From: Methylotenera sp.
GTDB taxonomy: Bacteria; Pseudomonadota; Gammaproteobacteria; Burkholderiales; Methylophilaceae
Length of the DNA: 64,000 nucleotides
Assembly: GCF_030684185.1 (NCBI RefSeq)
Contig: NZ_JAUXOY010000027.1
Location: 186,001-250,000, forward strand
Reading direction: 5' to 3'
Made by a program: the position numbers and the translations under genes. The notes under the pieces were generated by a model. It worked only from the letters and a program-made list of their open reading frames with translations, was not told the DNA's origin and searched no databases. The first letter of the stretch is position 1; each line of letters opens with the position of its first letter. Below are positions 8,335-16,902 of this stretch, one piece after another.

Positions 8335-9043
8335 TATTAGCCAGCGCCATTAACTGTTCAGACGATATTTGCTTGTGATGTAAAGAAGTGGCGATTAAAG
8401 CGCCATGTATACCCATTTCTTTGAGAGTCGTTAAATCATCCATATTCCTAACGCCCCCTGCAGCATACACATTAATACTTTTTGCGCGGCCAATAGTTTT
8501 TCTTAATAAATCTGCATTAATGCCCAAGTTTGTACCAACATTGCCTAGCGACATTACAATCACATCTTTTGGCCAGTATTCAATGTTAGCGAGTAATTCG
8601 GCTGGTCCTTGATAACCGAGCGGCATAAAGTCCAGTGATAATATAAAGTTTTCATCATGATGCCTGAGTGAGCAATAGTTGCCGATATGTGCAAAACTCT
8701 CGCTGCCTATCACTAGGCGAATATTAAGCTTTTGCCAAATACTCAAGTCGGTATTGTTGCTAATGCCAGCATCTAACCATAGTGTTAGTTGAGGGTAGCT
8801 TTGGACGATAGCTTCAATCACTTTAAAATTTGTATGATAACCATCTTCAGATTTTTGAATGGCATTCAAATCGGCAATATATAATTGGGTAAATGGATAA
8901 AGGGCTAGCAGTGCGGCTACTATAGCTAATGGTTCGCTCGATTCGGTAAGCTGGGATTGTATGGGCTTGTAAAGTTGCCGTTGCCCTTTTTTTGCATGTA
9001 CGACTTCACCATTTAATAAATCGATAACGGGTATAATTTTCAT
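8330..9043 (-). CDS. HisA-like TIM-barrel protein of the C1-cofactor cluster
   Basis: I place the start at the ATG at 9043, giving 237 residues beginning MKIIPVIDLLNGEVVHA, the HisA/HisF family start. Conserved parts are the first-strand aspartate (PVIDLL), DAGIS, VIGSES, LSLDF and AAGGVRNMDD. The protein is diverged from histidine-pathway HisA: the first phosphate loop GGGVR is reduced to DAGIS, and the C-terminal loop reads IATSLH instead of a VGxAL type. HisA-like proteins are known companions of H4MPT-pathway genes in methylotrophs and have no assigned reaction. No histidine genes are nearby. It is read divergently from the MfnD-like gene, the two ATG codons being one base apart. Confidence 0.75.
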   Translation of the reverse strand: MKIIPVIDLLNGEVVHAKKGQRQLYKPIQSQLTESSEPLAIVAALLALYPFTQLYIADLNAIQKSEDGYHTNFKVIEAIVQSYPQLTLWLDAGISNNTDLSIWQKLNIRLVIGSESFAHIGNYCSLRHHDENFILSLDFMPLGYQGPAELLANIEYWPKDVIVMSLGNVGTNLGINADLLRKTIGRAKSINVYAAGGVRNMDDLTTLKEMGIHGALIATSLHHKQISSEQLMALANK

Positions 9044-9044
9044 A

Positions 9045-10097
9045 ATGGCGACACCACTAAAACTGTTTGTATGCGAGTTTATCACTGGTGGCGGTTTAAG
9101 GGATGAGATAAGTGTTGCGCCATTGCCTGAATCGTTAGTGAAAGAAGGCACGCTAATGCGTGACGCTTTATTACGCGACTTAAGTGAGCTTGAGCAGTAT
9201 CGGCTGATTACCATGCACGATGCGCAACTGTCCCCATCAGCCTATGCCAGCAAAAGCTTCCCAGTCAATATCGGTAATTTCAAACAAGTGTTTAAGAAAG
9301 TGCTTAAGCAAGCGGATTTAGTTTGGCTTATTGCACCAGAAACTGATGGTATGCTGCTTGAGCTAACAGAACTTTGTTTGGCTGCCGAAGAAAAAGAAGA
9401 TGGCACTATTTTTTTGGGTTGTGGCTACGATTCAACCTTAGTTGGCACTAGTAAGTCTTTGAGTTTCGAAGCCTTGCAAGAAGCAAACATTCATACTTTG
9501 CCTGTATATTCTGGCGAAGATTTAATGCAACAAGACTATTTCAATGAGATGTTGCAATTAAATGTGAAGCAATGGCTTGCTAAACCTGAAGACGGTGCGG
9601 GCTGTGATGGTATACGATTGTTTGATTCTCTGCATGATTTAAGAAGCTGGCTGGAACAAGAAGATCATTACCTGCATTACTTTGCACAACCTTTTCAGCA
9701 GGGTACTTCGGCGAGTTTTTCGATGATTTGCCGTGATGGCAAAGGCTGGTTGTTGAGCTGTAATCAGCAACATATTGAATGTGATGGTAGTCAATTTAGG
9801 CTAACTGGCATCAGCGTAAGTGCTATGCATACTTATTGGCAGCGCTTTGATACACTCGCAAGAAAAATCGCTAAAATGATGCCAGATGCGTTAGGCTATG
9901 TAGGTGTGGATGTGATTATTGATACGGAGAATGACCAGATATTTGTGATAGATATCAACCCGCGCTTAACCAGTAGTTATGCAGGTTTGCGTGAGTCAAT
10001 AGGGCATAATCCTGCGCAAAGTATTCTGGAGTGCATATTAGAGCCACATTTTAAAATACCTGCTTTGCAAAGAAATATTGTCGAGATTAAATTTTGA
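9045..10097 (+). CDS. MfnD-like ATP-grasp ligase (methylofuran glutamate ligase candidate)
   Basis: The 350-residue protein opens with KLFVCEFITGGGL, the signature start of archaeal MfnD (tyramine-glutamate ligase) and its bacterial relatives. The ATP-grasp fold follows: AKPEDGAGCDGIRLF nucleotide loop, FAQPFQQGTSASFS and the metal-binding VGVDVIID...VIDINPRLTSSYAGL. Archaeal MfnD adds glutamate to tyramine during methanofuran synthesis, and bacterial methylofuran carries a polyglutamate side chain. The MfnF-like and MfnE-like neighbours support this route. The next gene overlaps its stop as TTGA. The ribosome site is weak. Family assignment is firm; the exact substrate in bacteria is inferred. 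Confidence 0.82.
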   Translation: MATPLKLFVCEFITGGGLRDEISVAPLPESLVKEGTLMRDALLRDLSELEQYRLITMHDAQLSPSAYASKSFPVNIGNFKQVFKKVLKQADLVWLIAPETDGMLLELTELCLAAEEKEDGTIFLGCGYDSTLVGTSKSLSFEALQEANIHTLPVYSGEDLMQQDYFNEMLQLNVKQWLAKPEDGAGCDGIRLFDSLHDLRSWLEQEDHYLHYFAQPFQQGTSASFSMICRDGKGWLLSCNQQHIECDGSQFRLTGISVSAMHTYWQRFDTLARKIAKMMPDALGYVGVDVIIDTENDQIFVIDINPRLTSSYAGLRESIGHNPAQSILECILEPHFKIPALQRNIVEIKF

Positions 10098-11143
10098 ATA
10101 AATCATCTATTATTGGCTGGGATATTGGCGGTGCACATCTAAAGGCTGTGCTGGTTGACGTTACAGGTAAGGTACTTGCAGCGAGCCAGGTATATTGTCC
10201 ATTGTGGCGTGGTTTGCATGAATTAGATTTGGCTGTAGATAAAGTGCTTAGTGATTTTAACGCCGATAAGCATGTTGTGACGATGACAGGGGAACTCGCT
10301 GATATTTTCCAAAATCGTCATGCGGGCGTGATGCAACTTGCACAGTTTTTACAAAAAAAACTAGCTGGGCAGGTTAAATATTATGCAGGTAAACAAGGTT
10401 TCGTTGCTCCTAATGAAGTCGAAATTAACACAGCTAACATTGCCTCAATGAACTGGCTGGCTAGCGTGCAATATCTTGCACAGAATGTGCAGCGTGCTTT
10501 GTTTTTGGATATTGGCAGCACCACTACTGATATTGCTTTAATTCATGATGGCAAGGCGCAAGTACTGGGGTTTAATGATGCGATACGTATGCAAAGTGAT
10601 GAATTGGTATACACGGGTGTTGTGCGTACACCCTTGATGGCTTTGGCACAAAAAATACCGTTCGCAGGGCAGCTTGTCAATGTGGCTGCAGAGCATTTTG
10701 CCACGACTGCTGATGTTTACATGCTGACAGGTGATTTACCCTTGGCTGATAATATAGCGGATACTGCTGATGGTGCAGAGAAGACTATAGAAGCCAGTGC
10801 GCGGCGTATAGCAAGGATGATAGGTTGTGATGCCAAAGGTGCGACAATCTCATCTTGGAAGAATTTAGCCTATGCGTTTAAATATGCGCAAATGAATCAG
10901 ATAAAACAAGCCATGTTACGTCAAATATCCTTGTTGGAAGATTGTCTTGACCTGAGCATTGTGGGTGCGGGGGCAGGAAGTTTCTTGGCGCATGAATTAG
11001 CGAATCAACTTGGCTTTCAGTACGAACCTGTTTCAAACTTTATTATTGCGGACAAGCTTAACGTCAATAATGATGAAACAATCAACATGGCAGCACTATG
11101 TTTTTCTTCCTATGCAGTAGCCAGTTTGGGAAATCAATGTTAA
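10094..11143 (+). CDS. MfnF-like / H4MPT-linked C1-pathway protein (hydantoinase-oxoprolinase fold)
   Basis: The 349-residue protein starts with TTG overlapping the previous stop. It has an actin-like ATPase fold with two phosphate loops, IIGWDIGGAHLKAVLVD at the N-terminus and LFLDIGSTTTDIALI near residue 140, plus SIVGAGAGSFLAHELA near the C-terminus. This matches the family described as H4MPT-linked C1-transfer proteins, whose archaeal member MfnF couples the aminomethylfuran diphosphate to gamma-glutamyltyramine in methanofuran synthesis. Its place between MfnD-like and, further on, MfnE-like genes fits the same pathway. The bacterial reaction is inferred. Confidence 0.82.
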   Translation: MNKSSIIGWDIGGAHLKAVLVDVTGKVLAASQVYCPLWRGLHELDLAVDKVLSDFNADKHVVTMTGELADIFQNRHAGVMQLAQFLQKKLAGQVKYYAGKQGFVAPNEVEINTANIASMNWLASVQYLAQNVQRALFLDIGSTTTDIALIHDGKAQVLGFNDAIRMQSDELVYTGVVRTPLMALAQKIPFAGQLVNVAAEHFATTADVYMLTGDLPLADNIADTADGAEKTIEASARRIARMIGCDAKGATISSWKNLAYAFKYAQMNQIKQAMLRQISLLEDCLDLSIVGAGAGSFLAHELANQLGFQYEPVSNFIIADKLNVNNDETINMAALCFSSYAVASLGNQC

Positions 11144-12534
11144 AGCACGAACTTAATTATCATCCAGACAGTTCGCGCTTGTTTGCTCAGATTGCGCATC
11201 AACCATGGGCAGTATTTTTGGACAGTGGTCGACCAGAAAGTGAATACGGTCGCTACGATATCATTGTGGTTGAGCCGTTCATTACGATCTGTACCACCGG
11301 GGAGGGTGCTAATACACAATCTGAAATTACTCAGAATGGGCAAGTCACCGTCAGCCTTGAAGACCCATTTGCAATTCTCAATAAGTTATTGGCACCCTAC
11401 AAAGCACCACAAAGCGTTTACCCGTTTTGTGGTGGTGCAGTGGGCTATTTTGCTTATGATTTAGGTCGCCAAATTGAGCATTTACCGGATATTTCTTTAA
11501 AAAATAATACGATACCGCACATGATGGTGGGTATTTATGATTGGGCAGTAGTGGTAGATCATCGTGAGAAAATCGCTTGTTTGGTATCTCATGGTTTTCA
11601 GCAATCCACCCATGATGACTGGGCTAATTTGTGTGCTATGTTTGATACGCCTAAAAATACACCTGAGTCTCAGTTTGAGTTAGCAAGTCCTATCTTAAGC
11701 AATATGAGTTTTAGCCAGTATACAAAAGCCTTTAATGCAATAAAGCGCTACATTACAGAAGGCGATTGTTATCAAGTCAATCTTGCGCAGCGTTTTTCGG
11801 CTCAAGTTCGTGGTAGTGGCTGGGTGGCTTACAACAAGCTTAGAGAAGTTAGCCCGGCACCTTTTATGGCATACATGAACTTTGGTACTTTGCAGGTGCT
11901 TTCTGGCTCACCAGAGAGATTTTTACAAATAGTCGGCAATCATGTCGAGACTCGCCCAATTAAGGGCACTAGGCCTAGATCAGATGACGTAGTCGTAGAT
12001 GAGCAGTTTGCAGAGGATTTGCAAGCGAGCCTGAAAGACAGATCTGAAAATTTGATGATAGTTGATTTACTACGTAACGATATTAGTAAAAACTGCGAAA
12101 TCGGTTCAGTAAAAGCGGATAAATTATTTATTTTGCAAAGCTTTGCCAATGTGCATCATTTGGTAAGCATCGTTACTGGGGTGTTGCAAAAGACTAAAAC
12201 TGCGATTGATTTATTACGTGGATGCTTTCCTGGAGGCTCAATTACTGGCGCGCCCAAGTTGAGAGCCATGCAAATTATTGAAGAACTTGAACCGCATAGG
12301 CGTGGTGTGTATTGTGGTGCCATTGGATATATTGGATTTGACGGCAACATGGATACCAATATAGCCATTCGTACAGCTGTTTTTGTTGCTAAGAATAAAA
12401 ATGAGGGTGAAATTAGTTTTTATGCTGGTGGCGGCATCGTTGCGGACTCAGTGCTGGAAAAAGAGTATGCTGAAACATTGGATAAAGCATCAAGTATGTT
12501 AAAAACCATGCAGTTTTTTACGCGTGCCGATTAA
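11137..12534 (+). CDS. pabB: Aminodeoxychorismate synthase component I
   Basis: I place the start at the ATG at 11137 (465 residues), preceded by TGGGA and overlapping the previous gene by 7 bases. The chorismate-binding domain fills the C-terminal two thirds. Markers are GDCYQVNLAQRF, the active-site segment RPIKGTRPRS, LLRNDISKNCEIGSV, PGGSITGAPK and the terminal AGGGIVADS. The PIKGTRPR lysine is typical of PabB rather than TrpE. With a glutamine amidotransferase subunit (not in view) it converts chorismate to 4-amino-4-deoxychorismate, the precursor of p-aminobenzoate. p-Aminobenzoate feeds both folate and the arylamine part of tetrahydromethanopterin, which explains its place in this cluster. 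No lyase domain is fused. Confidence 0.93.
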   Translation: MLKHELNYHPDSSRLFAQIAHQPWAVFLDSGRPESEYGRYDIIVVEPFITICTTGEGANTQSEITQNGQVTVSLEDPFAILNKLLAPYKAPQSVYPFCGGAVGYFAYDLGRQIEHLPDISLKNNTIPHMMVGIYDWAVVVDHREKIACLVSHGFQQSTHDDWANLCAMFDTPKNTPESQFELASPILSNMSFSQYTKAFNAIKRYITEGDCYQVNLAQRFSAQVRGSGWVAYNKLREVSPAPFMAYMNFGTLQVLSGSPERFLQIVGNHVETRPIKGTRPRSDDVVVDEQFAEDLQASLKDRSENLMIVDLLRNDISKNCEIGSVKADKLFILQSFANVHHLVSIVTGVLQKTKTAIDLLRGCFPGGSITGAPKLRAMQIIEELEPHRRGVYCGAIGYIGFDGNMDTNIAIRTAVFVAKNKNEGEISFYAGGGIVADSVLEKEYAETLDKASSMLKTMQFFTRAD

Positions 12535-12577
12535 GTTTTTTGTAAAAACGATAACAAAATCATGCTTAATCAATAAG

Positions 12578-12616
12578 TTTTATCAAAGTGTTTTATAAAA
12601 GTGTTTTATCAAAGTG
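12578..12616. repeat. Three tandem 13-base repeats
   Basis: The unit TTTTATCAAAGTG occurs at 12578-12590, 12591-12603 (one mismatch, C to A) and 12604-12616 without gaps. It lies in the gap between pabB and the MfnE-like gene, about 60 bases before the latter's start. It could be a protein-binding array or a slipped-strand repeat; a trinucleotide-like coding origin is excluded because the gap has no gene. Confidence 0.85.
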
Positions 12617-12678
12617 TAATTAATTTAGGTTTAACCTTAATCTGATACTTTGAAATATAGGTATCGGTGGATGACAAA

Positions 12679-13329
12679 ATGTGGATAGTAAAAATAGGTG
12701 GTAGTTTGCTTGGTTCACCTGAGCTGGTGAAGTGGTTGGAAATTTTAGTAAAATTCAGTGACGGTAAAATAATTATTGTGCCAGGTGGAGGTTTGTTTGC
12801 TAACTCAGTACGCGAGGCGCAGAAAGTTTCAAATGTAAGTGATGCTGTAGCCCATCAACTTGCTTTATTAGCAATGGACCAGTATGGAATAATGTTAGCA
12901 GGTATGAACTCTGCGCTAGTTACTGCGAGTAGTGAGCTTGAGATTGCCGAGCGTGGGTGGCAGCATCGCGGTATTGTCTGGCTGCCAAGTAAAATGGCTT
13001 TGGCAGACAGTAGCATTCCAAATAACTGGCATGTTACTTCTGATAGTTTAAGTGCTTGGCTGGCGAATAAGCTAGGAGCGGAACAACTGATATTAGTAAA
13101 GTCTAAGCCACTGATAACATATCAGACAGAAGCTCCAAGCAAGCTGCAAAATTTGGTTGATGATGAATTGATTGACAGACAATTCATCAATTTTATCCAA
13201 AGTGAAACATCGCAGAACAGCTATCAGGCTTGGGTATTGAACAAAGCGGATTATACTATTTTCGAGCAAGGATTTAGTTTGCAGAAACTTAAGGAAACTG
13301 GCTTGCTCATTAACTCTGCAGTTACATAA
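12679..13329 (+). CDS. MfnE-like amino-acid-kinase-family protein (methylofuran phosphokinase candidate)
   Basis: I chose the ATG at 12679, eight bases after a GGTGG ribosome site; a GTG lies four codons upstream. The 216-residue protein has the amino-acid-kinase core: MWIVKIGGSLLGS, IIIVPGGGLFANSVRE, and WHVTSDSLSAWLANKL for the substrate/ATP cleft. Its start and the SDAVAHQLALLAMDQYG stretch resemble archaeal MfnE, which phosphorylates aminomethylfuran phosphate to a diphosphate in methanofuran synthesis. Together with the MfnD-like and MfnF-like genes upstream this suggests the furan branch of methylofuran synthesis. Function in bacteria is inferred from the homology and clustering. Confidence 0.8.
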   Translation: MWIVKIGGSLLGSPELVKWLEILVKFSDGKIIIVPGGGLFANSVREAQKVSNVSDAVAHQLALLAMDQYGIMLAGMNSALVTASSELEIAERGWQHRGIVWLPSKMALADSSIPNNWHVTSDSLSAWLANKLGAEQLILVKSKPLITYQTEAPSKLQNLVDDELIDRQFINFIQSETSQNSYQAWVLNKADYTIFEQGFSLQKLKETGLLINSAVT

Positions 13330-13340
13330 AAGGCGAACTT

Positions 13341-13712
13341 ATGGCATCTAGTAGCGTTTATACCAACCAAGCTGTTGAAGATAAATTAAAGACTGAGTTA
13401 CCACATTGGTATTTAGAAAATGGCTGGATACGCCGTAAATATAAAACCAGCGGTTGGAAAGCCACACTTATGGTGGTGAATACAGTAGGGCATTTGGCCG
13501 AGGCGGCATGGCATCATCCAGATTTGACCGTGTCGTATGCGTTTGTGATTGTAAAGTTATGTACGCATGATGCAAAAAGTATTACAGATAAAGATTTTCA
13601 ATTGGCGGCTAAAATTGAGGCGGTTATTGGTTGGCAACCCGCGTTGGAAGGCGGCGCATTAACTGGAACTCCCAACGATGATGTGCGGTTTAAGTACATT
13701 AAATATGACTAG
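13341..13712 (+). CDS. Pterin-4a-carbinolamine dehydratase-like protein
   Basis: The 123-residue protein matches the PCD/DCoH fold: HLAEAAWHHPDLTVSYAFV aligns with the usual active-site HHPE region, and LCTHDAKSITDKDFQLA with the TLSTHDAGGLT segment. The N-terminal half (WYLENGWIRRKYKTSGW) corresponds to the W...I.R.F strand pair. Standard PCDs dehydrate 4a-hydroxytetrahydrobiopterin. Relatives in H4MPT clusters are thought to take part in methanopterin synthesis, but the step is not proven. The AAAGGCGAAC ribosome site and an 11-base gap after the MfnE-like gene indicate a shared transcript. Confidence 0.85.
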   Translation: MASSSVYTNQAVEDKLKTELPHWYLENGWIRRKYKTSGWKATLMVVNTVGHLAEAAWHHPDLTVSYAFVIVKLCTHDAKSITDKDFQLAAKIEAVIGWQPALEGGALTGTPNDDVRFKYIKYD

Positions 13713-13764
13713 CTACTGATTATTTTTAGCTTACTTTTTTAGTGGGTGCCGCTATCTTATAGCA

Positions 13765-16700
13765 TTAGTTTTGAATGTCTTTTTCAAACCGCCCGAAGTG
13801 CAACATAATCGTAGGCAGAATAAGCAGATTAAGTATGGTGGAAGTGATTAAACCACCCACAATGATGGTGGCCATTGGTCCTTCAATTTCACGCCCAGGC
13901 TGACCGCTAGCTATTGCGAGCGGCAATAAGCCAAGTGATGTGACTAAAGCTGTCATTAAAATGGATGGTAGTCGTTCAGAGGCGCCGCGAATACAAGTTT
14001 CTAAACCCCAAATGCAATTTTCTTCATCCACCAGATGTTGGTAATGCGACACCATCATAATGGAGTTGCGTAGGGTGATGCCAAATAACGTTACAAACCC
14101 GACCAGCGAGCCAATCGATATCCAGCCACCTGTTGCCATAATGGCGAGTACCCCACCAAATAACGCAAAAGGCAGGTTTGCAAATGTGAGCAATAAGTTA
14201 CGCAGGCGACCAAAAGCGATATAGAGCATCAGGAACACAGTGACACCTGCCAAAAGTGATTGTAAGATTAACGCCTCTCTTGATTTTGCATTGGCTTCCG
14301 CTGCACCAGTAAATTCTAAATATGCACCTTGCGATAATACAACGTCATTTTTTAATGTATTTTTAAGTTCGTCGGTAAATGATTCAATGTCTCGTCCACT
14401 TACATTTGCAGTGACGGTCTGAATGCGTTTTGCACCTGCATGGAGTATTTTAGAGCGTCCATTTTCCTGCGCAATATCAGCAACATCACGTAACCGCAGT
14501 AATTTTCCTTCAGGGTTAAACAATGGCAAACTGCCTGCCTCTTGCACATCATCGCGGGCTTCCAAATCAAGCAACACGCTGACACCAATCACGCGGTTTC
14601 CCTCATATACTTGCGTGATTGGTACGCCTTCGTGGGCTGCGCGAATGTTATCTAAAACGTCGGTTGGCTGTAAGCCTAATTGCGCCATTTTTTCTGGGCG
14701 TAGTCGTATCACCAGTTGAGGCGTTCCTGGCGGAGATTGAACTAATACATCTTTAGCGCCTTTGATACCTTTTACTACACTTGCGATTGCGTTGGCATCG
14801 CGGTCTAGCGCGTCTAAATCCTGACCGTAGATATTAATGACAGTTGATGCGGCGTAGCCGGAAATGGTTTCTTCTATACGTTCGGTTAAAAAGGTATTGA
14901 TGGCAAAATTTACCCCAATAAATCCAGCCTCAGCTATACCATCACCATCATCATCAATTTCTTCACCAGCTAACTCTTCTCGAATTCTGTTGAGGATGCG
15001 GCGTTGTTCTTCGCCTGAAACTGCACCTACTTCGATTTCAAATTCACTATAATGGGTACCAAATGAGTCTGCGCCATTGGGCGCGCGCCCAACCCATTGC
15101 ACTACCGATTTAACCCCTTTAATGTTACGAATGAGAGCAGAAACTCTTTTACCAATCCGCAATGACTCTTGCTCAGAAGTCCCTGGCACAGCGGTCATGT
15201 GCATGATGTAATGACCTTCATATAAAGCTGGGATGAACTGGCTTTTGAATAGGGGCAGGGTGCCCAGGCCGATAGCAATCACCAGAAAACTGGCCGCAAT
15301 AATAAATTTATATTGTTTTTCAATACGGTGTAGCACTTTAATGTACCATTTTTTGATGATACGAATCATCGGTGGATCTTCTGATTCCAGTTTAGCGTTA
15401 CCTAAAAGCAGATAACAAAGGGCCGGGGTGAGGGTGAGCGCAACCACTAATGAGGCGAGGATAGCGGCAATATAAGCAAAGCCTAGTGGCGCAAATAATT
15501 TACCGGCTACGCCACCTAGCGTGAGTAGTGGCAGAAATACCAATGCCACAATAATGGTGGCATAGACTACTGAGCTACGTACTTCCATTGATGCATTAAA
15601 CACTACACGATGCGTAGGTATGGGTTGCGATAACAAACGATTTTCACGTAGCCGTCTGAAAATATTTTCAGTATCAATAATGGCATCATCAACTACTTCA
15701 CCGAGAGCAATCGCTAAACCTCCCAGCACCATGATGTTAAGTCCGATATTGAAATAACTCATCACCACGATGGCTGTGAGTAATGAAAGCGGAATTGCCG
15801 TTGCGGAAATAAATGCAGTACGTACGTTGAATAAGAACAAAAACAGGATGGCGATGACTAACACGGAGCCAATTAAGATGTCTGTACGTACCCCTTGAAT
15901 GGCGACTTCGATAAAATTTGCAGGTCTAAACAGGCCTTCATGCAAGGTCACATTTTCTGCAGTTAAGCTAGGTTTTAGTTCTTGCAGTGCGCGCTCAATT
16001 GCAAGTGTCACGCCATGTGTATTGGCACCTAATTGACCTTGTACAGAAAGGTAAACCCCGGTTTCTTCGTTAATCGCAGCTGCGCTGATAGATGGTGCGG
16101 CACCTTCAACGACTTTACCTATGTCACCTAGCCGTATCGTTTGCCCGTTTTTGTGCAGCAATGTGACTTGCGCTAGTTTTTCAGGTGAAGTGGCTTGACC
16201 TTCAGTATTGATGACAATGCGCTGATTTTTATTTTCAATGTAGCCATTGCCGCGTACCCCGGTCGCTTTTTTTACTGCATCTTCAATTTGGATAAGTGAG
16301 ATGCCGTATCGAATCATTTTTTCAGGGTCGGCCTGTACCTGAAACTGCCGTACTTTTCCGCCGAACACATTTACGTCTGCCACACCTGGAATCGCCAATA
16401 AATGCGGCACAATGACCCAATCTACTAGCGTACGAACTTCCGTCAAGCTGCGTGTTTTTGAGGTTAAACCAACCCCGAGCACTGTGCTGGCAGAAGAAGT
16501 TAGCGGCGTAATATTGGGTGTGATGCCTTGTGGCAGCTTATTATTAAGCGTTGCCAAGCGCTCTGCTATGACTTGCCGATTACGATAAATGTCGGTACTT
16601 TCATCAAAAATGATAGTAACGATAGATAAACCAGGGATTGATTGCGAACGCATGCTTTCAATCCCCACCGTACCTGCAATACTAGTTTCTATAGATTGTG

Positions 16701-16896
16701 TGACGATACTCTCTACTAGTTCAGCAGAAAGCCCTGGAGACTCTGTTTGAATAATAATTTGTGTGGGGGAAAATTCAGGGAATACGTCTAAATTACTGCG
16801 GTTAAGCGTATATAAACCATATAACACCATAATCATGGCTAAGCCTATGATGACGCCACTAAAGCGAATAGAAAAACGGACTAAAGCCGATATCAT
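13765..16896 (-). CDS. Heavy-metal RND efflux pump, inner-membrane transporter (CzcA/CusA family)
   Basis: The 1043-residue protein has the RND layout: helix 1 (about 10-32), a large periplasmic loop, six helices (about 335-530), a second loop, and helices 8-12 (about 860-1035). It pumps metal cations or other substrates from periplasm and cytoplasm outward, driven by protons. The helix-4 region reads ALGEVVDDAIIDTEN, keeping the two aspartates and the glutamate of heavy-metal RND proteins but differing from the copper/silver CusA form (DAAIVMIEN) and the zinc/cobalt CzcA form (VDGAVVIVEN). This variant resembles HME groups without an assigned metal. It follows the membrane fusion gene by 6 bases. 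Confidence 0.93.
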   Translation of the reverse strand: MISALVRFSIRFSGVIIGLAMIMVLYGLYTLNRSNLDVFPEFSPTQIIIQTESPGLSAELVESIVTQSIETSIAGTVGIESMRSQSIPGLSIVTIIFDESTDIYRNRQVIAERLATLNNKLPQGITPNITPLTSSASTVLGVGLTSKTRSLTEVRTLVDWVIVPHLLAIPGVADVNVFGGKVRQFQVQADPEKMIRYGISLIQIEDAVKKATGVRGNGYIENKNQRIVINTEGQATSPEKLAQVTLLHKNGQTIRLGDIGKVVEGAAPSISAAAINEETGVYLSVQGQLGANTHGVTLAIERALQELKPSLTAENVTLHEGLFRPANFIEVAIQGVRTDILIGSVLVIAILFLFLFNVRTAFISATAIPLSLLTAIVVMSYFNIGLNIMVLGGLAIALGEVVDDAIIDTENIFRRLRENRLLSQPIPTHRVVFNASMEVRSSVVYATIIVALVFLPLLTLGGVAGKLFAPLGFAYIAAILASLVVALTLTPALCYLLLGNAKLESEDPPMIRIIKKWYIKVLHRIEKQYKFIIAASFLVIAIGLGTLPLFKSQFIPALYEGHYIMHMTAVPGTSEQESLRIGKRVSALIRNIKGVKSVVQWVGRAPNGADSFGTHYSEFEIEVGAVSGEEQRRILNRIREELAGEEIDDDGDGIAEAGFIGVNFAINTFLTERIEETISGYAASTVINIYGQDLDALDRDANAIASVVKGIKGAKDVLVQSPPGTPQLVIRLRPEKMAQLGLQPTDVLDNIRAAHEGVPITQVYEGNRVIGVSVLLDLEARDDVQEAGSLPLFNPEGKLLRLRDVADIAQENGRSKILHAGAKRIQTVTANVSGRDIESFTDELKNTLKNDVVLSQGAYLEFTGAAEANAKSREALILQSLLAGVTVFLMLYIAFGRLRNLLLTFANLPFALFGGVLAIMATGGWISIGSLVGFVTLFGITLRNSIMMVSHYQHLVDEENCIWGLETCIRGASERLPSILMTALVTSLGLLPLAIASGQPGREIEGPMATIIVGGLITSTILNLLILPTIMLHFGRFEKDIQN

Positions 16897-16902
16897 GGCA
16901 AT

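Noticed and set aside
8974-9214. Extension of the HisA-like protein upstream of 9043
   Set aside because: The added residues lie antisense to the conserved MfnD-like start and do not resemble the family.
14240-15415. Plus-strand open frames opposite the RND transporter
   Set aside because: No family resemblance and serine-rich composition typical of antisense shadows.
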